Virus record (IMG/VR): IMGVR_UViG_3300025362_000004
Coordinates: 1 to 64,000 of that record
Reading direction: 5' to 3' (one strand)
Origin: a virus
DNA: 64,000 nt
In this document: piece by piece, positions 23,012-33,210 of the stretch
Numbering within the stretch: position 1 is the first letter of the stretch
Layout: each line of letters opens with the position of its first letter
Position numbers and translations under genes: made by a program
Notes under the pieces: generated by a model
What the model was told of the DNA's origin: nothing
What the model saw: only the letters and a program-made list of their open reading frames with translations
Database searches by the model: none

Positions 23012-23548
23012 TTACGCGTGAGCTGCATATAACAATGAGTTATATAGTCCCAAGTAAGTTAATCTAACTGCTGCATCGCCAGTAGGTAGAGTTGATGCTT
23101 CAGAAGCAAAGATTGTATCTTTATCTGCTGATGTTTGTAAAGTTATTTTTCCAGATACTGCTTTCGCAAAAGCTTGTGTTGCTGGTGTTCCTGTAAATCT
23201 GTCTGTAGTAAATGTATCTCCTACATATAATCCGATTAGACGAGGATAAATTTCGTCGTCTGCGTCTTCTTCTACTGCGAAGTATTTTAATGCATCCATA
23301 TATGTATTAAGTTCTTCTGTGTAGTGTAGGAAAGGTTGTGTATGTGTTCCAATCGCAAAGTCTGCTATTTCTAAGTCGCTACCTAAACCTAAAATTGCAC
23401 CATTTTCTAAAAAGTCATTAGTGTAAGTTTCGTTTAAAGTAACACCAGAGCCAGCTAAGTATTGCGCTAGAACGTGTCCCATTCTTAATCCAGCTAGTGA
23501 GTTAACCTCTACTACTGGAAAAGTTGGTAAGTTGTCTAAAAATGCCAT
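23012..23548 (-). CDS. Head decoration / small capsid protein (178 aa)
   Basis: MAFLDNLPTFPVVEVNSLAG start with GAGGTG. Beta-rich acidic protein between scaffold and capsid genes, no internal TGA. Position and size fit a decoration or capsid-stabilising protein. Family not recognised. Confidence 0.5.
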   Translation of the reverse strand: MAFLDNLPTFPVVEVNSLAGLRMGHVLAQYLAGSGVTLNETYTNDFLENGAILGLGSDLEIADFAIGTHTQPFLHYTEELNTYMDALKYFAVEEDADDEIYPRLIGLYVGDTFTTDRFTGTPATQAFAKAVSGKITLQTSADKDTIFASEASTLPTGDAAVRLTYLGLYNSLLYAAHA

Positions 23549-23561
23549 TTATTTCACCTCT

Positions 23562-25067
23562 TTATTTGTATTGCTCGACTAAAGCTTTTATAGCAGATTC
23601 TCTGCTACTTTTCATCTTTGTCGCGTTTATTAGTAATGGGTTCATTACTGTTTTGTTTTTTTCGAACTCTCTCTCTTCTTTTTTTATTCGAGTGAATTCT
23701 TTTGATAGTGTAGTTTCTAATTCATCATAAGAAAAATTATCCACCATATTAACAACTTCTTTAATAAAGTCGCTTGATAAGTCCTCTCTGAAAGATTCAA
23801 CTAACGTTAATTTTCTTTCTTTTCTAAGGGCTTCAAGTTCTGCTCTTTCACCACTATCAAGTGTGGTTGAGCTAAACTCTTGTTCTTCTTGTTCTTCTTC
23901 ATCGTCTTGTCCTTCTTCGAACTCGTCTTTTTCTTCAAGTTCTTGTTCATCTGTTCCACCTTCTTGTTGGTCTTCTACAGATGTTTCATTTTCAAACTCG
24001 CCTTCTGATTCCTCTTCATCATTTTCTTCTTCATGATTTTCTTCTTCAAATTCTTCTTTTTCTTCTTCGTTTTCTTCTTCTTCAAAATCATTTTCTTCTT
24101 CGTTAGCGCCCAGGTCAGAAGATTCGTCTTCAAAGTCATCATCATGTTGTTCATAATCGTTCATAGTTTTTTCCCATTGAGAAATTTCTTCTGCTGTTAA
24201 GTATCTTGGATAAACTTGAATTTTATCACCAAATACTGTATTATCTTCTTCAGAAGTAAAAGAAATTCTAAAAGTATTAGCTTCATATGTTTCTTCATCA
24301 AATATAGTAACTATTACATAGTTCTCGAATAAATCGTTAATGTAGAAATAGTTATATTGAGTCGATAAACTTTTAGCCATGTCTTTCATTTTTTCAGTAT
24401 AGGTTTTTTCTATGAAGATGTTTGTTGCTTTGAATAAATCAAATTCCATTTCTTCATTACCTCTTTTTGTGCTCTCGTCGTATTTTTCTCATTCCGTATT
24501 AAATCCTTTAATAATATCTGTAAGGTCTTTTTGTAGCTTAAAGAATTCAGAGCCAGTAAATGCTGGTTGTTGGTCGTCTCCTAAGACGCTAAGTCCTAAT
24601 AGAGAACCAGTTTTAAATTCAATTGCTTCAACTTTCCCTTCTGCGTTCTTATGTACTTCATAAGTAACATCATCTGGATTTAATTCTAAAGAGTGAGGTT
24701 GTCCTACAATTTTTTGAGCGATTTCTCCCGTTTCGTCTTTTCTACCAGTATATAAGATTACATCGCATATTGCAAATTCTTTGCCATCTTCTTTTTCATA
24801 ATCTACTTGTGTGCTTTCTGGAACAACACCATAAATATACTGATTACTGTGATGTCCTTTAAAATCTTCTTTTTCTTTATCATAGAATCCTACCACGGGC
24901 ACGTAAGGTAGTGTCTTTAATAAATTGTCTGAAAACTCTTTTGTAAATAATCTCTTATCTGGAGTCATTCCAACATAAAAAATTTTCAATTTAGCAATAG
25001 AGTATAAAGGATTTTCACTTTCTTTGTAGTCGAAGACAGTAACAGGAATACTTAAATTAATATCCAT
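23562..25067 (-). CDS. Prohead protease-scaffold fusion (501 aa), TGA at the junction
   Basis: Residues 1-192 (MDINLSIPVTVFDYKESENP; GHHSNQYIYGVVPES; GQPHSLELNPDDVTYEV; KTGSLLGLSVLGDD) look like a phage prohead protease with candidate His and Ser catalytic residues. An in-frame TGA (24486-24488, NTEWEKYDES) joins them to a 300-residue scaffold-like part with a very Glu-rich centre and a basic, helical C-terminus. An internal ribosome site (AGAGGTAATGAAGAA) before ATG 24449 (MEFDLF) would also make the scaffold alone, like nested scaffold genes of other phages. Protease assignment is moderate. Confidence 0.65.
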
Positions 25068-25082
25068 TTTGTCACCCTCTTT

Positions 25083-26624
25083 TTACTTAGCTTTGTCATT
25101 CACTGCTGGCGTTTTTGTTTCTTCCTTTGGCTTGTCTGCTGTAGGTTCTGTTGTTCCCGGTGCTGAATCGGTTGATGTATCTTTGCCAGATTGTGTATGC
25201 GAGCTTTGTAATGGTTGTAATATTTCTTCTAGTTTCAAATAAGTTTCAAGTTCTGCTTTTGGAGTAATATGTTTTTGCTTCGTTCCAGACGCAACAATAA
25301 ACTCCAATATGCCAACACCGTATTCGGCATTACTTCTATAAAGTTCCAACGATTCAGCTTTGTTATAGTGTGTAATTGGTAGCATAGTAAGCTCCACTTG
25401 ATAACCTTTGAAATTATATAAATTGTTCAGCGTTAAGTTGTAAAAACTTACTAACTGTTCAATAAATTTTCATGTAGTCGCGGCATCTTTTGCTAAAGAC
25501 ATAGCTAGTGATTTATCACTATCGCCATTAAATATGTTTGTATTTAATCCGCCTGCGCTATATATAGCATTATGTGCTTTTTCTAAAATCTCGTTTTGAA
25601 TCTTATCATTCTCACCTAAATGATGAACTTCTAAATCTCCAAAAGTTGTAAGCAAACGAGTTCTACTGTTAGAAGCAAGTTGTGCTTTCATTGAAGTATG
25701 TAAATCATGAACTTCCTCAACCTCGAATAATAATTGGTCCTCATAAGACGGTATCTTATGACTTATAATTTTATCTAGTTGAGCGCTATTTCTTTCTACT
25801 TCATTTGCTCGGTATGTGTCATAATCAAAAATACTTTTGATTACTGATAATTTTGTTGGGAAATTCAAATCGTTTAATCTAAGAAACGTTCCGTATCTTC
25901 CGTCAATTATATGATATCTTTGATTTCTATCTGTTTGATAATCTGAATATGCTTGAGTTAATTCCTTAGGATAAAGTTTTAAAACTTCATCTCTAGTATC
26001 AACATTAAGCCCTAAGTTATCAAAATAAGTTGCATCGAACTGATAAATACCTGTTCCGTATTGACTCATCATAATTGGTTGGCAATATGCTGGGTCTAAT
26101 AAGAAAGTAATAACAGTTTGAGAAGATGTATCTTTAGATGTATAAAGATAAACTATTCCATCTTTGTATAAATTTGTTAGAATTATTGGAAAAATGACTT
26201 CTATGTTTAATCCATCGACAACGCTAGTCATCAAATCATAAATTTCGGTATAGTCAGCACTAACCTCTTTTTTCGCTTTTACTGGCATATAGAAATATCT
26301 TCATAAATACATATTAGATAAGAAATCAACTATTGTAGCATAATTGCTATTTGTTCCATAGGCATAATCTGTTAATTGTTTTGCTCTGTCCCAGTTAAAA
26401 CTACTAGAACCTGCACTATTTAATATAGTTGTTAAGTTCGAACTTGTAAAAATACTAGCTGCGGAACTTGTTGATTTTCTAACGAATGTTCTAACCCCAG
26501 TAGTATCGCTATACATTTGTTTAATAGCTTTTCTACGGATAGACATTTTAGAATTTCTTTCTGTTTCTTCTAATTTTAGTTTTTCTTCTAATTCTGACGT
26601 TAATGTTTTATTTATTTCATCCAT
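25083..26624 (-). CDS. Portal protein (513 aa)
   Basis: Start ATG 26624 (MDEINKTLTSELEEKLKLEE); two in-frame TGA codons (SNMYLWRYFYMPV, DAATTWKFIEQ) join three segments. Portal-like features are YGTGIYQFDATYFDNLG, a long helical region (NEVERNSAQLDKIISHKIPS; ILEKAHNAIYSAGGLNTNIF) and a Pro/Thr/Lys-rich tail. Lies directly after the large terminase. It forms the vertex ring for DNA packaging and tail joining. Confidence 0.78.
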
Positions 26625-26636
26625 TATATCGCCCCT

Positions 26637-28430
26637 TTAATCTACAAAAACTCATGACTTAGCATTTTTTCCTCTACGTCTACGTTTTTTATAGTATTCT
26701 AACTCTATGTATTGGTTCACGCCATAGATAGCGTATTCAGCTGCGGAGAAAAAGTCCTTTTGGATATTTGAATCTCTGCGCTTAATTTTCATTGTTTTGT
26801 TAATATTATCTTGAATATCAGCAATTTCTATATTACGAAGTTCTAATTCCATTTCATCCATAAATCTATATGGTCTTAATTTTCTTTCTCTTGTTGGATT
26901 GCTTGCTCTTTTAAATCCTTCAAGTCCAGCAAATTTAGCAATCGCTTCTTGACTTTTTATAAGAAATCTAATAGAACCATTACTTATTCTTGAAAAGAAT
27001 AAATTATGTATTTGTTCAGCTTTCTGTCCAGTCGCTTTTATTTCATAACATATTGTTTTATCTTTTGGGTATTTGATTACATCTTTTTCTGCATTAGTAG
27101 GCGGGTTAATAATTCCTAATCCGTCTAATGGGATGCCATCATGAGTAATACTTCTTTTGTTTAATCAGTCGCGGATAGCCGCACCGATACCATTAGCATC
27201 ATAGATTAATAGTCGTGCTTCATATACTAGAACTGTTCGTTTTAATATATTCGATATAACTTCATAATCTGTGCTATCGATTCTAAATAAATTAACTAAT
27301 TTATAATTAAACATATATTCTTTTGGGGTAACTTTGAATATTTCAACTACAGTAGCTGCAGTCCCATCTTTCGCCATATCGGCTGATACAGCATAAAATG
27401 ATTCATTGTCATCTTCTCTTGCTTTATATTCTGCTCTAACTATCTTGCGTAATGCTGTAATAGTTGCTGCAGAGAATGCTGCTCCTTTAGTAGCCCCACT
27501 CCATATGCTCATATACTCTCTTTCAAATGACTCTCTTGTAAAACTTGGTGCTGATATTATTTCTTGAATAGTTTTTTCTTCTAATAAACCATGCATTACT
27601 GGTATTTGATAACTACCGCCCATAAAACCATAATTGTCTGGGTCGATAACTGTATAACAAAGTGTTTCAATTAATTTGTCATAAGCATAAGTTCCTTGAT
27701 AACCAGCTGTTGTAACGAAAATCTTACTACTATTCGGTTCTTTAAGATTTACATTGCCTCTAATATCTTCTCTAGGTTTATTAAGTAGTGGAATAACTTG
27801 CTCATTAATATAAGTAGCATCCAACTGAATAACTTCCTCAAAAATACCTGAGTTACGTCTGAATCCACGAATTGTTCCACCAACAACATCAAATATTCCG
27901 CCGTGTGTGAATCTAAATTCTGCGTATCCATTACCTTGAACGAAAGCGGCTTTTCATTGTCCTGCTTTCTTTACTTTTTGCATTTCATTCATTAATAGCG
28001 GGAATCTTACTCATAAGTCCCCTTCAATTTTTTCTTTCGCGATTTGCGCAGCTTGTTCTTTTGTTCCTGCTGTAACAAACGCTTTATGTCTAGGAACTAA
28101 CATAGTCGTTACATATCTACTATAGAAAGCCAAAAATGATTTTGAAAATCCACGAGTAAATGTAAAAAAGCTTTGTCTAGTTCTTGCCATTTCTCTTAAT
28201 ACCATTCTTTGCATAAAGAACATTGAAAAACTTGAATCTTCAGGTGTCATTATATCTGCTAGAATATCTGGATAAGTAAGAAAAGTATTAATTGCATTAC
28301 CAATTTTATCTAAATTCTTATCAATTCTAGACTTAGGCACGATGTTTGGAGAACTTTGAGTATTCTTATTAAGAAAATCAAAATATTCCTTAATCTCAGG
28401 CTCTATACTACTCGTCATCAAAGTACGCAT
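26637..28430 (-). CDS. terL: Terminase large subunit (597 aa)
   Basis: The ATPase domain has a Walker-A-like RGFSKSFLAFYSRY and MLVPRHKAFVTAGTKEQA. The nuclease domain opens with YAVSADMAKDGTAATVVEIF (first Asp of an RNase H-like fold) and continues to GFKRASNPTRERKLRPYRFM. In-frame TGA codons at EGDLWVRF, GQWKAAF, IRDWLNK and AKSWVFVD must be read through. I prefer ATG 28430, 8 nt after AGGA, over the ATG two codons earlier. Overlaps the small-subunit gene. Drives ATP-dependent DNA packaging. Confidence 0.88.
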
Positions 28431-29415
28431 AATCATCTTCCTGTATATAATCTTCTATACTATCGTTCTCTAATTCTTCATCAAACTCTTGATTGTGCTT
28501 ATCTTTAGCGGCATCATATAGATTTTCTAAAGATACTTTCTTATAGCTCTCTGATTGTGCTTGAAGTTCTTTTTCGTGCTTTAGAGACTCATTAATTCCT
28601 TCAAAAACTATTTCTAATCCAGTTGCGTCTAAAACAACTCGTTTGATATAATCTTTAATATCTTTCATTGATTTATCAACAACGTCTCTTTCAACGCCAT
28701 CATAATAATTAAATTCAAAATTTTTCTCTTCAAGATAGGCAACTAAATCAGCGACTGTTGCAATAACTTCGCTGCTGGATTGTGTGATAATTTTATCAAT
28801 TTGAGCAGTACTTATAAAGTTTTTATAAGCCTTACTTAAATCATTTATTTGTTTTGTATCTCCGCCCATTATAGCTCTATCGAGTTGAATACTCATTTTA
28901 CAAGCCTTTTTAATAGCATCAATTTGCATTGGGTTACTAATGCTGTTGGCTGCTAGTGTACTAACAAACAAATTCTCTAAATTAACTAATTCTTCAAATG
29001 TATAGTTTGTTGCTCATTTAATCCTATTCCTTAATAGATAAGCTTCCTTAATCGGAGCGATTCTTTCAATTATTTCTTCATGTGTTCTAGCTAAAGCTCA
29101 TTCTTTATCAGCTTCTTTTCAAATGTCCTTAGCCGCAGATTCATATTGTATATTTTCTTCTTCTACAACTCAAGAAATATATTCTTGAAAAGTTTCTTTT
29201 TTATACATTTTAGAAAGCAATATTCATTTTTCTGGGTCAAACGGATAGTTATAAGTTCGACAGAAAAAATCCGCGTCTTCTATATTATTATAATCTAAAT
29301 TAGTAGTAATACAATGTTGACAGACGGACTGCGCTATTGGGTTATTTGAAGGCAAAATGATATTATAATTGCCACATTTTGGACATTTATCTTTTTTAAA
29401 TACCATATTTTTCAC
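28408..29415 (-). CDS. terS: Terminase small subunit with N-terminal zinc ribbon (335 aa)
   Basis: Starts MKNMVFKKDKCPKCGNYNII with CPKC...CQHC, a four-Cys zinc ribbon. After in-frame TGA codons (DPEKWILLSK, ISWVVEEE, DIWKEADKEWALART, RIKWATNY) the protein becomes helical and ends in a highly acidic tail (DYIQEDDYAYFDDE). Gene order (just before terL, first in the late operon) is the main reason for the terminase call. A zinc ribbon could assist DNA recognition. Confidence 0.65.
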
Positions 29416-29438
29416 ACTCCTATTTTTTAATCTAACTA

Positions 29439-29467
29439 ATTATAACTCATTTTCCAAAAAAAATCAA
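29439..29467 (-). promoter_or_regulatory. Late-operon promoter (palindrome-free class)
   Basis: Minus strand GAGATTTGATT, 17 bp, TATAAT, then AGTTAGAT and GGAG before ATG 29415. Same AGATTTGA -35 context as the promoters in 45-63 kb. Confidence 0.75.
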
Positions 29468-29514
29468 ATCTCGGAGGCTTCCATTAAGAACATCAAATAT
29501 CTATTTTTCAAAAA

Positions 29515-29543
29515 TTGATTTTTTAATCAATCTGTGATATAAT
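29515..29543 (+). promoter_or_regulatory. Divergent promoter with overlapping palindrome
   Basis: TTGATT, 17 bp, TATAAT followed by TATATTATAAAG. The -35 and spacer contain the inverted repeat ATTGATT-TTTT-AATCAAT (29514-29531), a possible operator. Drives 29595 onward. Confidence 0.75.
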
Positions 29544-29594
29544 TATATTATAAAGGGTAAGAAAAAGATTTTACCTAGCAAAAGGAGGAATAAA

Positions 29595-30068
29595 ATGCTA
29601 AAAGACGTAGTTAAGAAAAACAATGAAATTATTGAAGAAAATTTAAAGAGAGGCTTCGGACCAAATTATGAGGTTAAGGTAAATTGGGGATATCCATTAT
29701 GCCTAGTTAACGTCACTTCAGACAAAGAAGGCGTAAGCACATCTATAAAAGTTGTAATTAATATGGAAACTGAAGATTATAACTTAACAATTCTAGGTAG
29801 TAAGACAACTGAAATATCAAATGAAGATGGAAGTGAAAAATCTTCTGTAACTACTCCAGAACAAGTATCTATTGATAAGAATACAATTGTGTATATAATG
29901 GAATCAGCTCAGAATTTAACTGAACAACTTTCTGTATCTAAAAATATTTTAGAAAATGAAAAAAGACTAGCGGAAGAAGCTGCTAAAAAAGAAAGTGAAG
30001 AAATTGAAGAAGTTGAAGCAGAGATTATTGAAGAACCAGAACCAGCTTTCTTATCGGAAGAAGAATAG
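29595..30068 (+). CDS. Hypothetical acidic protein (157 aa)
   Basis: ATG 29595 after AAAGGAGG. Residues 1-80 are alpha/beta (YEVKVNWGYPLCLVNVTSDK), then a helical Glu-rich C-terminus (EIEEVEAEIIEEPEPAFLSE). TGG Trp only. First gene of the rightward 29.6-32.9 kb unit. Its TAG overlaps a perfect GGCTTTAATTAAAGCC palindrome (30068-30083). Family not recognised. Confidence 0.7.
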   Translation: MLKDVVKKNNEIIEENLKRGFGPNYEVKVNWGYPLCLVNVTSDKEGVSTSIKVVINMETEDYNLTILGSKTTEISNEDGSEKSSVTTPEQVSIDKNTIVYIMESAQNLTEQLSVSKNILENEKRLAEEAAKKESEEIEEVEAEIIEEPEPAFLSEEE

Positions 30069-30096
30069 GCTTTAATTAAAGCCAAGGAGCCGCAAG

Positions 30097-31068
30097 ATGA
30101 CCTGAATATACTGAGTAATAATGATTATACAATTCATTATTATTATTTCGTTGGCTACCAAAGAACCGCAAGTTATTGAAAAAATTAAAGACGTTTCTGA
30201 AGAGGAACGTCTAAAATTAGAACATGAGAAAACTAAACGATTAGCAGATTTAGAAAAAGAACTTTCAGAGAGACGTCTATCTTTCCAAAAAGAAATATCT
30301 GATAAGCGTGCGGAAGAATTAGAAGAAATTAATAAACTTAAAGAACGGAAGTATAATGAATTAGAATTAACAATAACTACTTGAGAGGAATCTCAAAAAT
30401 TAAGACAAAAAGAATTTTTAAATAAACAAGAAGAATTAAAATCTATGTATGCTGAGGAACTACAATCATCATTACAAGAACAAAAGGAAGAATTTGACGA
30501 TAAAGCCGCACAGGCTAAAGAAGAAACTAAATTAATCGAACAGGGGTTACTTGAATGAAAAACTAAGTATGACTCAGCAGTCGAAGTCTATAAAAAATTA
30601 GAAGAACTAAAGAATGCTGACTCACATTATAGAATTTCTTTTTCTCCTGATGAGAACGAAGAACTCGATGAATTAAATAGAGTTGTTCGTAAATTGAAGA
30701 ACCCGACACCATTTTACAAAGCTATATATGAAATATATTATAAAAATAAAGTTAAACAATTAACTTTAAGAGTTGTAGGCGTAGATAAAATCGCAGGCAT
30801 TTATAAAATTACTCATACAGAAAGCGGTAAATGCTATGTAGGGCAAAGTGTAGATATAGCAAATAGATGAAAACAACATATAAAAAGAGCTGTTGGAGCA
30901 GATACTCGAACAACTAATATGTTATATCCCGCAATGGCAGAATTAGGTATAGGAAGTTTCAATTTTGAAATAGTTGAAGTAGTAAATGACATAAATAAGT
31001 TAAACGAATTAGAAAAATATTGGCAAGAATTTTTAAAAGCAAAAGAATTTGGATTTAGTGTAAGATAA
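30097..31068 (+). CDS. Membrane-anchored coiled-coil GIY-YIG protein (323 aa)
   Basis: Start ATG 30097 with AAGGAG 7 nt upstream. Residues 1-20 are a hydrophobic anchor (MTWIYWVIMIIQFIIII) with two TGA-encoded Trp. Residues ~25-200 are a long charged coiled coil. The C-terminal ~90 residues are a GIY-YIG nuclease domain (IAGIYKITHTESGKCYVGQS, then IANRWKQHIKRA; Trp again TGA) with a late Glu (NELEKYWQEF) as possible metal ligand. The standard code breaks it into pieces. This domain order is uncommon; phage DUF4041-type GIY-YIG proteins have a coiled coil but usually a different N-terminus. Confidence 0.72.
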
Positions 31069-31079
31069 GGAGAAATAAA

Positions 31080-31289
31080 ATGAGCAAAGATGCAAGCGCA
31101 AGTGTAAGATTATATTATGTGCAGATTATATATGTTATAGAAACAACATATGATGATTTATTATGTGATGTTAAAGGCGATATTGAAGCAATAAATTTAA
31201 GTAATCTATTAATTCATATTAAACATTATATTGGAGAAGAGCACTACGATAATATAACATATTTAGAAATAACACCGAGAGAAAGATAA
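31080..31289 (+). CDS. Hypothetical protein (69 aa)
   Basis: AGGAGAAATAAA precedes ATG 31080. MSKDASASVRLYYVQIIYVI... has alternating hydrophobic/polar residues, no known motif. Its TAA overlaps the next ATG (TAATG), so translation is coupled. Confidence 0.7.
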   Translation: MSKDASASVRLYYVQIIYVIETTYDDLLCDVKGDIEAINLSNLLIHIKHYIGEEHYDNITYLEITPRER

Positions 31290-31828
31290 TGGAATATATT
31301 ACAGTAATTGGTAGTCGTAAAATAACTCCTGAAGAAGAAATGACCTTAATACTTTTTGGTCGCGTATTCCAGCAGTTAGGCTTCACTTTAAGGAGCGGAG
31401 GCGCAGGTGGTGCAGACAATACAGTTACCCATTACCATAGAGTAGAAATATTTATACCATGGAATGGATTTAACAATCTACATCATGACGGAGAGAGAAT
31501 ATTTTCTTTAGATAAACTACCTGATGTTCCTTTAGCAATTAAAAAAATGGAATCAATACATCCCGCCGCAGATAAATTAACTCAAGGTGCAAGGAAACTA
31601 CATACAAGAAATATTTATCAAGTAATTGGTAAGAATGGCGCTAATGGTCAAAAATCTTGTTTGGTTTTATATTGCTCTGATGAAGATATTATGACTAATT
31701 TTCCAGTAGGTGGAACTAGGACAGCTGTATTGTTTGCTAAGGACCTTGGTATTCCAACTATTAACATTAGAACACAAAACATAAATTTAGAAGATTTATT
31801 AGGTAAAATGAAATACACAAGTAAATAA
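31289..31828 (+). CDS. DprA/SLOG-like Rossmann protein (179 aa)
   Basis: MEYITVIGSRKITPEEEMTL then LRSGGAGGADNTVTHYHR (the glycine-rich loop of SLOG/DprA folds) and LVLYCSDEDI...FPVGGTRTAVLFAKDLGIPT. Phages often carry such small DprA-like proteins; possible roles are nucleotide binding or signalling. TGG at IPWNG. The call is to the fold; its partner or ligand is unknown. Confidence 0.7.
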   Translation: MEYITVIGSRKITPEEEMTLILFGRVFQQLGFTLRSGGAGGADNTVTHYHRVEIFIPWNGFNNLHHDGERIFSLDKLPDVPLAIKKMESIHPAADKLTQGARKLHTRNIYQVIGKNGANGQKSCLVLYCSDEDIMTNFPVGGTRTAVLFAKDLGIPTINIRTQNINLEDLLGKMKYTSK

Positions 31829-31842
31829 CAGTTTGATTAAAA

Positions 31843-31912
31843 CTGTTAGATAAGAGTCCCTGGCTAGACTTAACCTCCTTTCAGATAGTGATGAGGGGCT
31901 CCTATCTAACAG
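31843..31912 (+). promoter_or_regulatory. Structured leader upstream of thyX
   Basis: Ten-bp stem CTGTTAGATA/TATCTAACAG (31843-31852/31903-31912) continues into GAGTCCC/GGGGCTC. The loop holds AACCTCCTTT, whose CCTCC is complementary to GGAGG of the thyX ribosome site at 31934-31938. No known riboswitch class matched by eye. Confidence 0.5.
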
Positions 31913-31945
31913 CTTTAATCGGCACAACACGCCGGAGGAACATAA

Positions 31946-32665
31946 ATGGATAAAAACAAACAATTAGAAGACTGCCTTGAAGAAGGGATGTGCGCATGAA
32001 TAATGTCGCATACAGATGAACCAGTAAGAACAATTTTTACTGCTATAAGAACTTGTTATAGTGAACATGACCAAGAATATTTAGCTTATGAGGAATGGTT
32101 TAAATACTTATGGAAAGTCGCAGAAGGTTATCCAAATGATGCGGTTAGGTTATTATGTAAGGTAGCCGCTATGAAGCACTTAAGCGTTCTTGAACATGTA
32201 TCTTTTACTTTTGGAATAAGAGGGGTATCACGTTCTTTATTGGCGCAATTAACTCGCCATAGAATAGGTTGAAGTTATAGTGTCCAAAGTCAAAGATATG
32301 TAGATTTAGGAAGTGAATCAAAATCAAAAGGATTCAAATATTTTACTCCTGAGGCTATAAAAAATGATAAACCAGCAAATGGCATATTTAAACAAGCTAT
32401 GCGCGATTTACAACGTTCATATGATATACTTAGAATGAATGGTATTAAACCTGAAGATGCGAGATATCTATTACCAAATGCAACAGAAACTAATTTAACG
32501 GTAACTTGTAATTTCCGTGCATTTTTAGACTTCTACTCAAAACGAAGCACTAAAGCCGCACAATGAGAAATCAGAGAACTTGCTGAGGTCATGAAATCTC
32601 GAATTATCGAAATCGAACCAGATTTAGAATTTGTAATTAATGAATATATAAATCAAGGAGAGTAG
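31946..32665 (+). CDS. thyX: FAD-dependent thymidylate synthase (239 aa)
   Basis: Converts dUMP to dTMP with FAD, NADPH and methylene-tetrahydrofolate. Signature RHRIGWSYSVQSQRYV matches the ThyX RHRxxSxNxxSxRY type motif; also HLSVLEHVSFTFGIRG and DARYLLPNATETNLTVTCNF. Start ATG 31946 after CGGAGGAAC. Three in-frame TGA codons (MCAWIM, IGWSYS, AAQWEIR), one within the signature, so no functional ThyX is made unless TGA is decoded. Presumably supports phage DNA synthesis. Confidence 0.93.
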
Positions 32666-32669
32666 CCGC

Positions 32670-32864
32670 ATGGAGACCATTGAAAAATATGTAATAATCG
32701 AACAAACTTTTCATGGGATGCGGATAGTTTCTGAATCATATGATTCTGAAGAAATTATATTTGTTTTAACAACGTTTAAGCATAAAAATAAAAATGTTTA
32801 TTACTTTCTATGAAAAGTTATAGAGTTACAAATTGAAGATGAAATTTGAACTAGAATGGAATAA
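32670..32864 (+). CDS. Hypothetical protein (64 aa), two TGA-Trp
   Basis: ATG 32670, with AAGGAG inside the thyX stop region as ribosome site. METIEKYVIIEQTFHGMRIV... YYFLWKVIEL...DEIWTRME, both W being TGA, stop TAA. Co-transcribed with thyX and the last gene of the rightward TGA-recoded unit. No motif. Confidence 0.6.
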
Positions 32865-33126
32865 GAATTTTGAACCGATATTAATTAAACTTATATTGTA
32901 TTAGTATTAGTTTTGGTTAGTCTTTTCAGAAGAAATAAAAATAGTATTTTGAGAGCCGTTGAGGCTCTTTTTTATTTGGAGCGGCTTCATGGCTTTCGTT
33001 GGGGTGTTGTAAAAAAATTGCACAAATTCCTACTATACCCCTACATGCAGTCTGCCCTATTTCTGGCGGTTTTTTGGGATTGACCACCCCCCCCATATAG
33101 ATATTTAATTATTTATGCTATATCCC
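32865..33126 (+). other. Intergenic boundary between TGA=Trp and TGG-only halves
   Basis: No ORF of note. Holds the terminator at 32951-32974 and then a region with a run of eight C at ~33085 ahead of the promoter at 33127. It marks the change from TGA-recoded to TGG-only genes. Confidence 0.5.
32951..32974 (+). terminator. Rho-independent terminator
   Basis: GAGAGCC-GTTGA-GGCTCTTTTTT; closes the thyX unit. Confidence 0.85.
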
Positions 33127-33155
33127 TTGACATGGTTGTCTATCCGTGATATAAT
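33127..33155 (+). promoter_or_regulatory. Promoter with half-palindrome in spacer
   Basis: TTGACA, 17 bp, TATAAT. The spacer carries GGTTGTCT (33134-33141), one arm of the palindrome that precedes the 34.4-44.6 kb cassettes, but here on top of the promoter, a position that would repress. Confidence 0.7.
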
Positions 33156-33210
33156 TGACATATAAAGAGTTAGAAAACATCAACCCTTTAAAAAGAGAGA
33201 GAGCCAAAAA

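Noticed and set aside
1-29415. Dozens of interrupted late ORFs look like pseudogenes
   Set aside because: Every interruption is TGA, the frame never shifts, and Trp at these places fits conserved motifs; so these are intact recoded genes.
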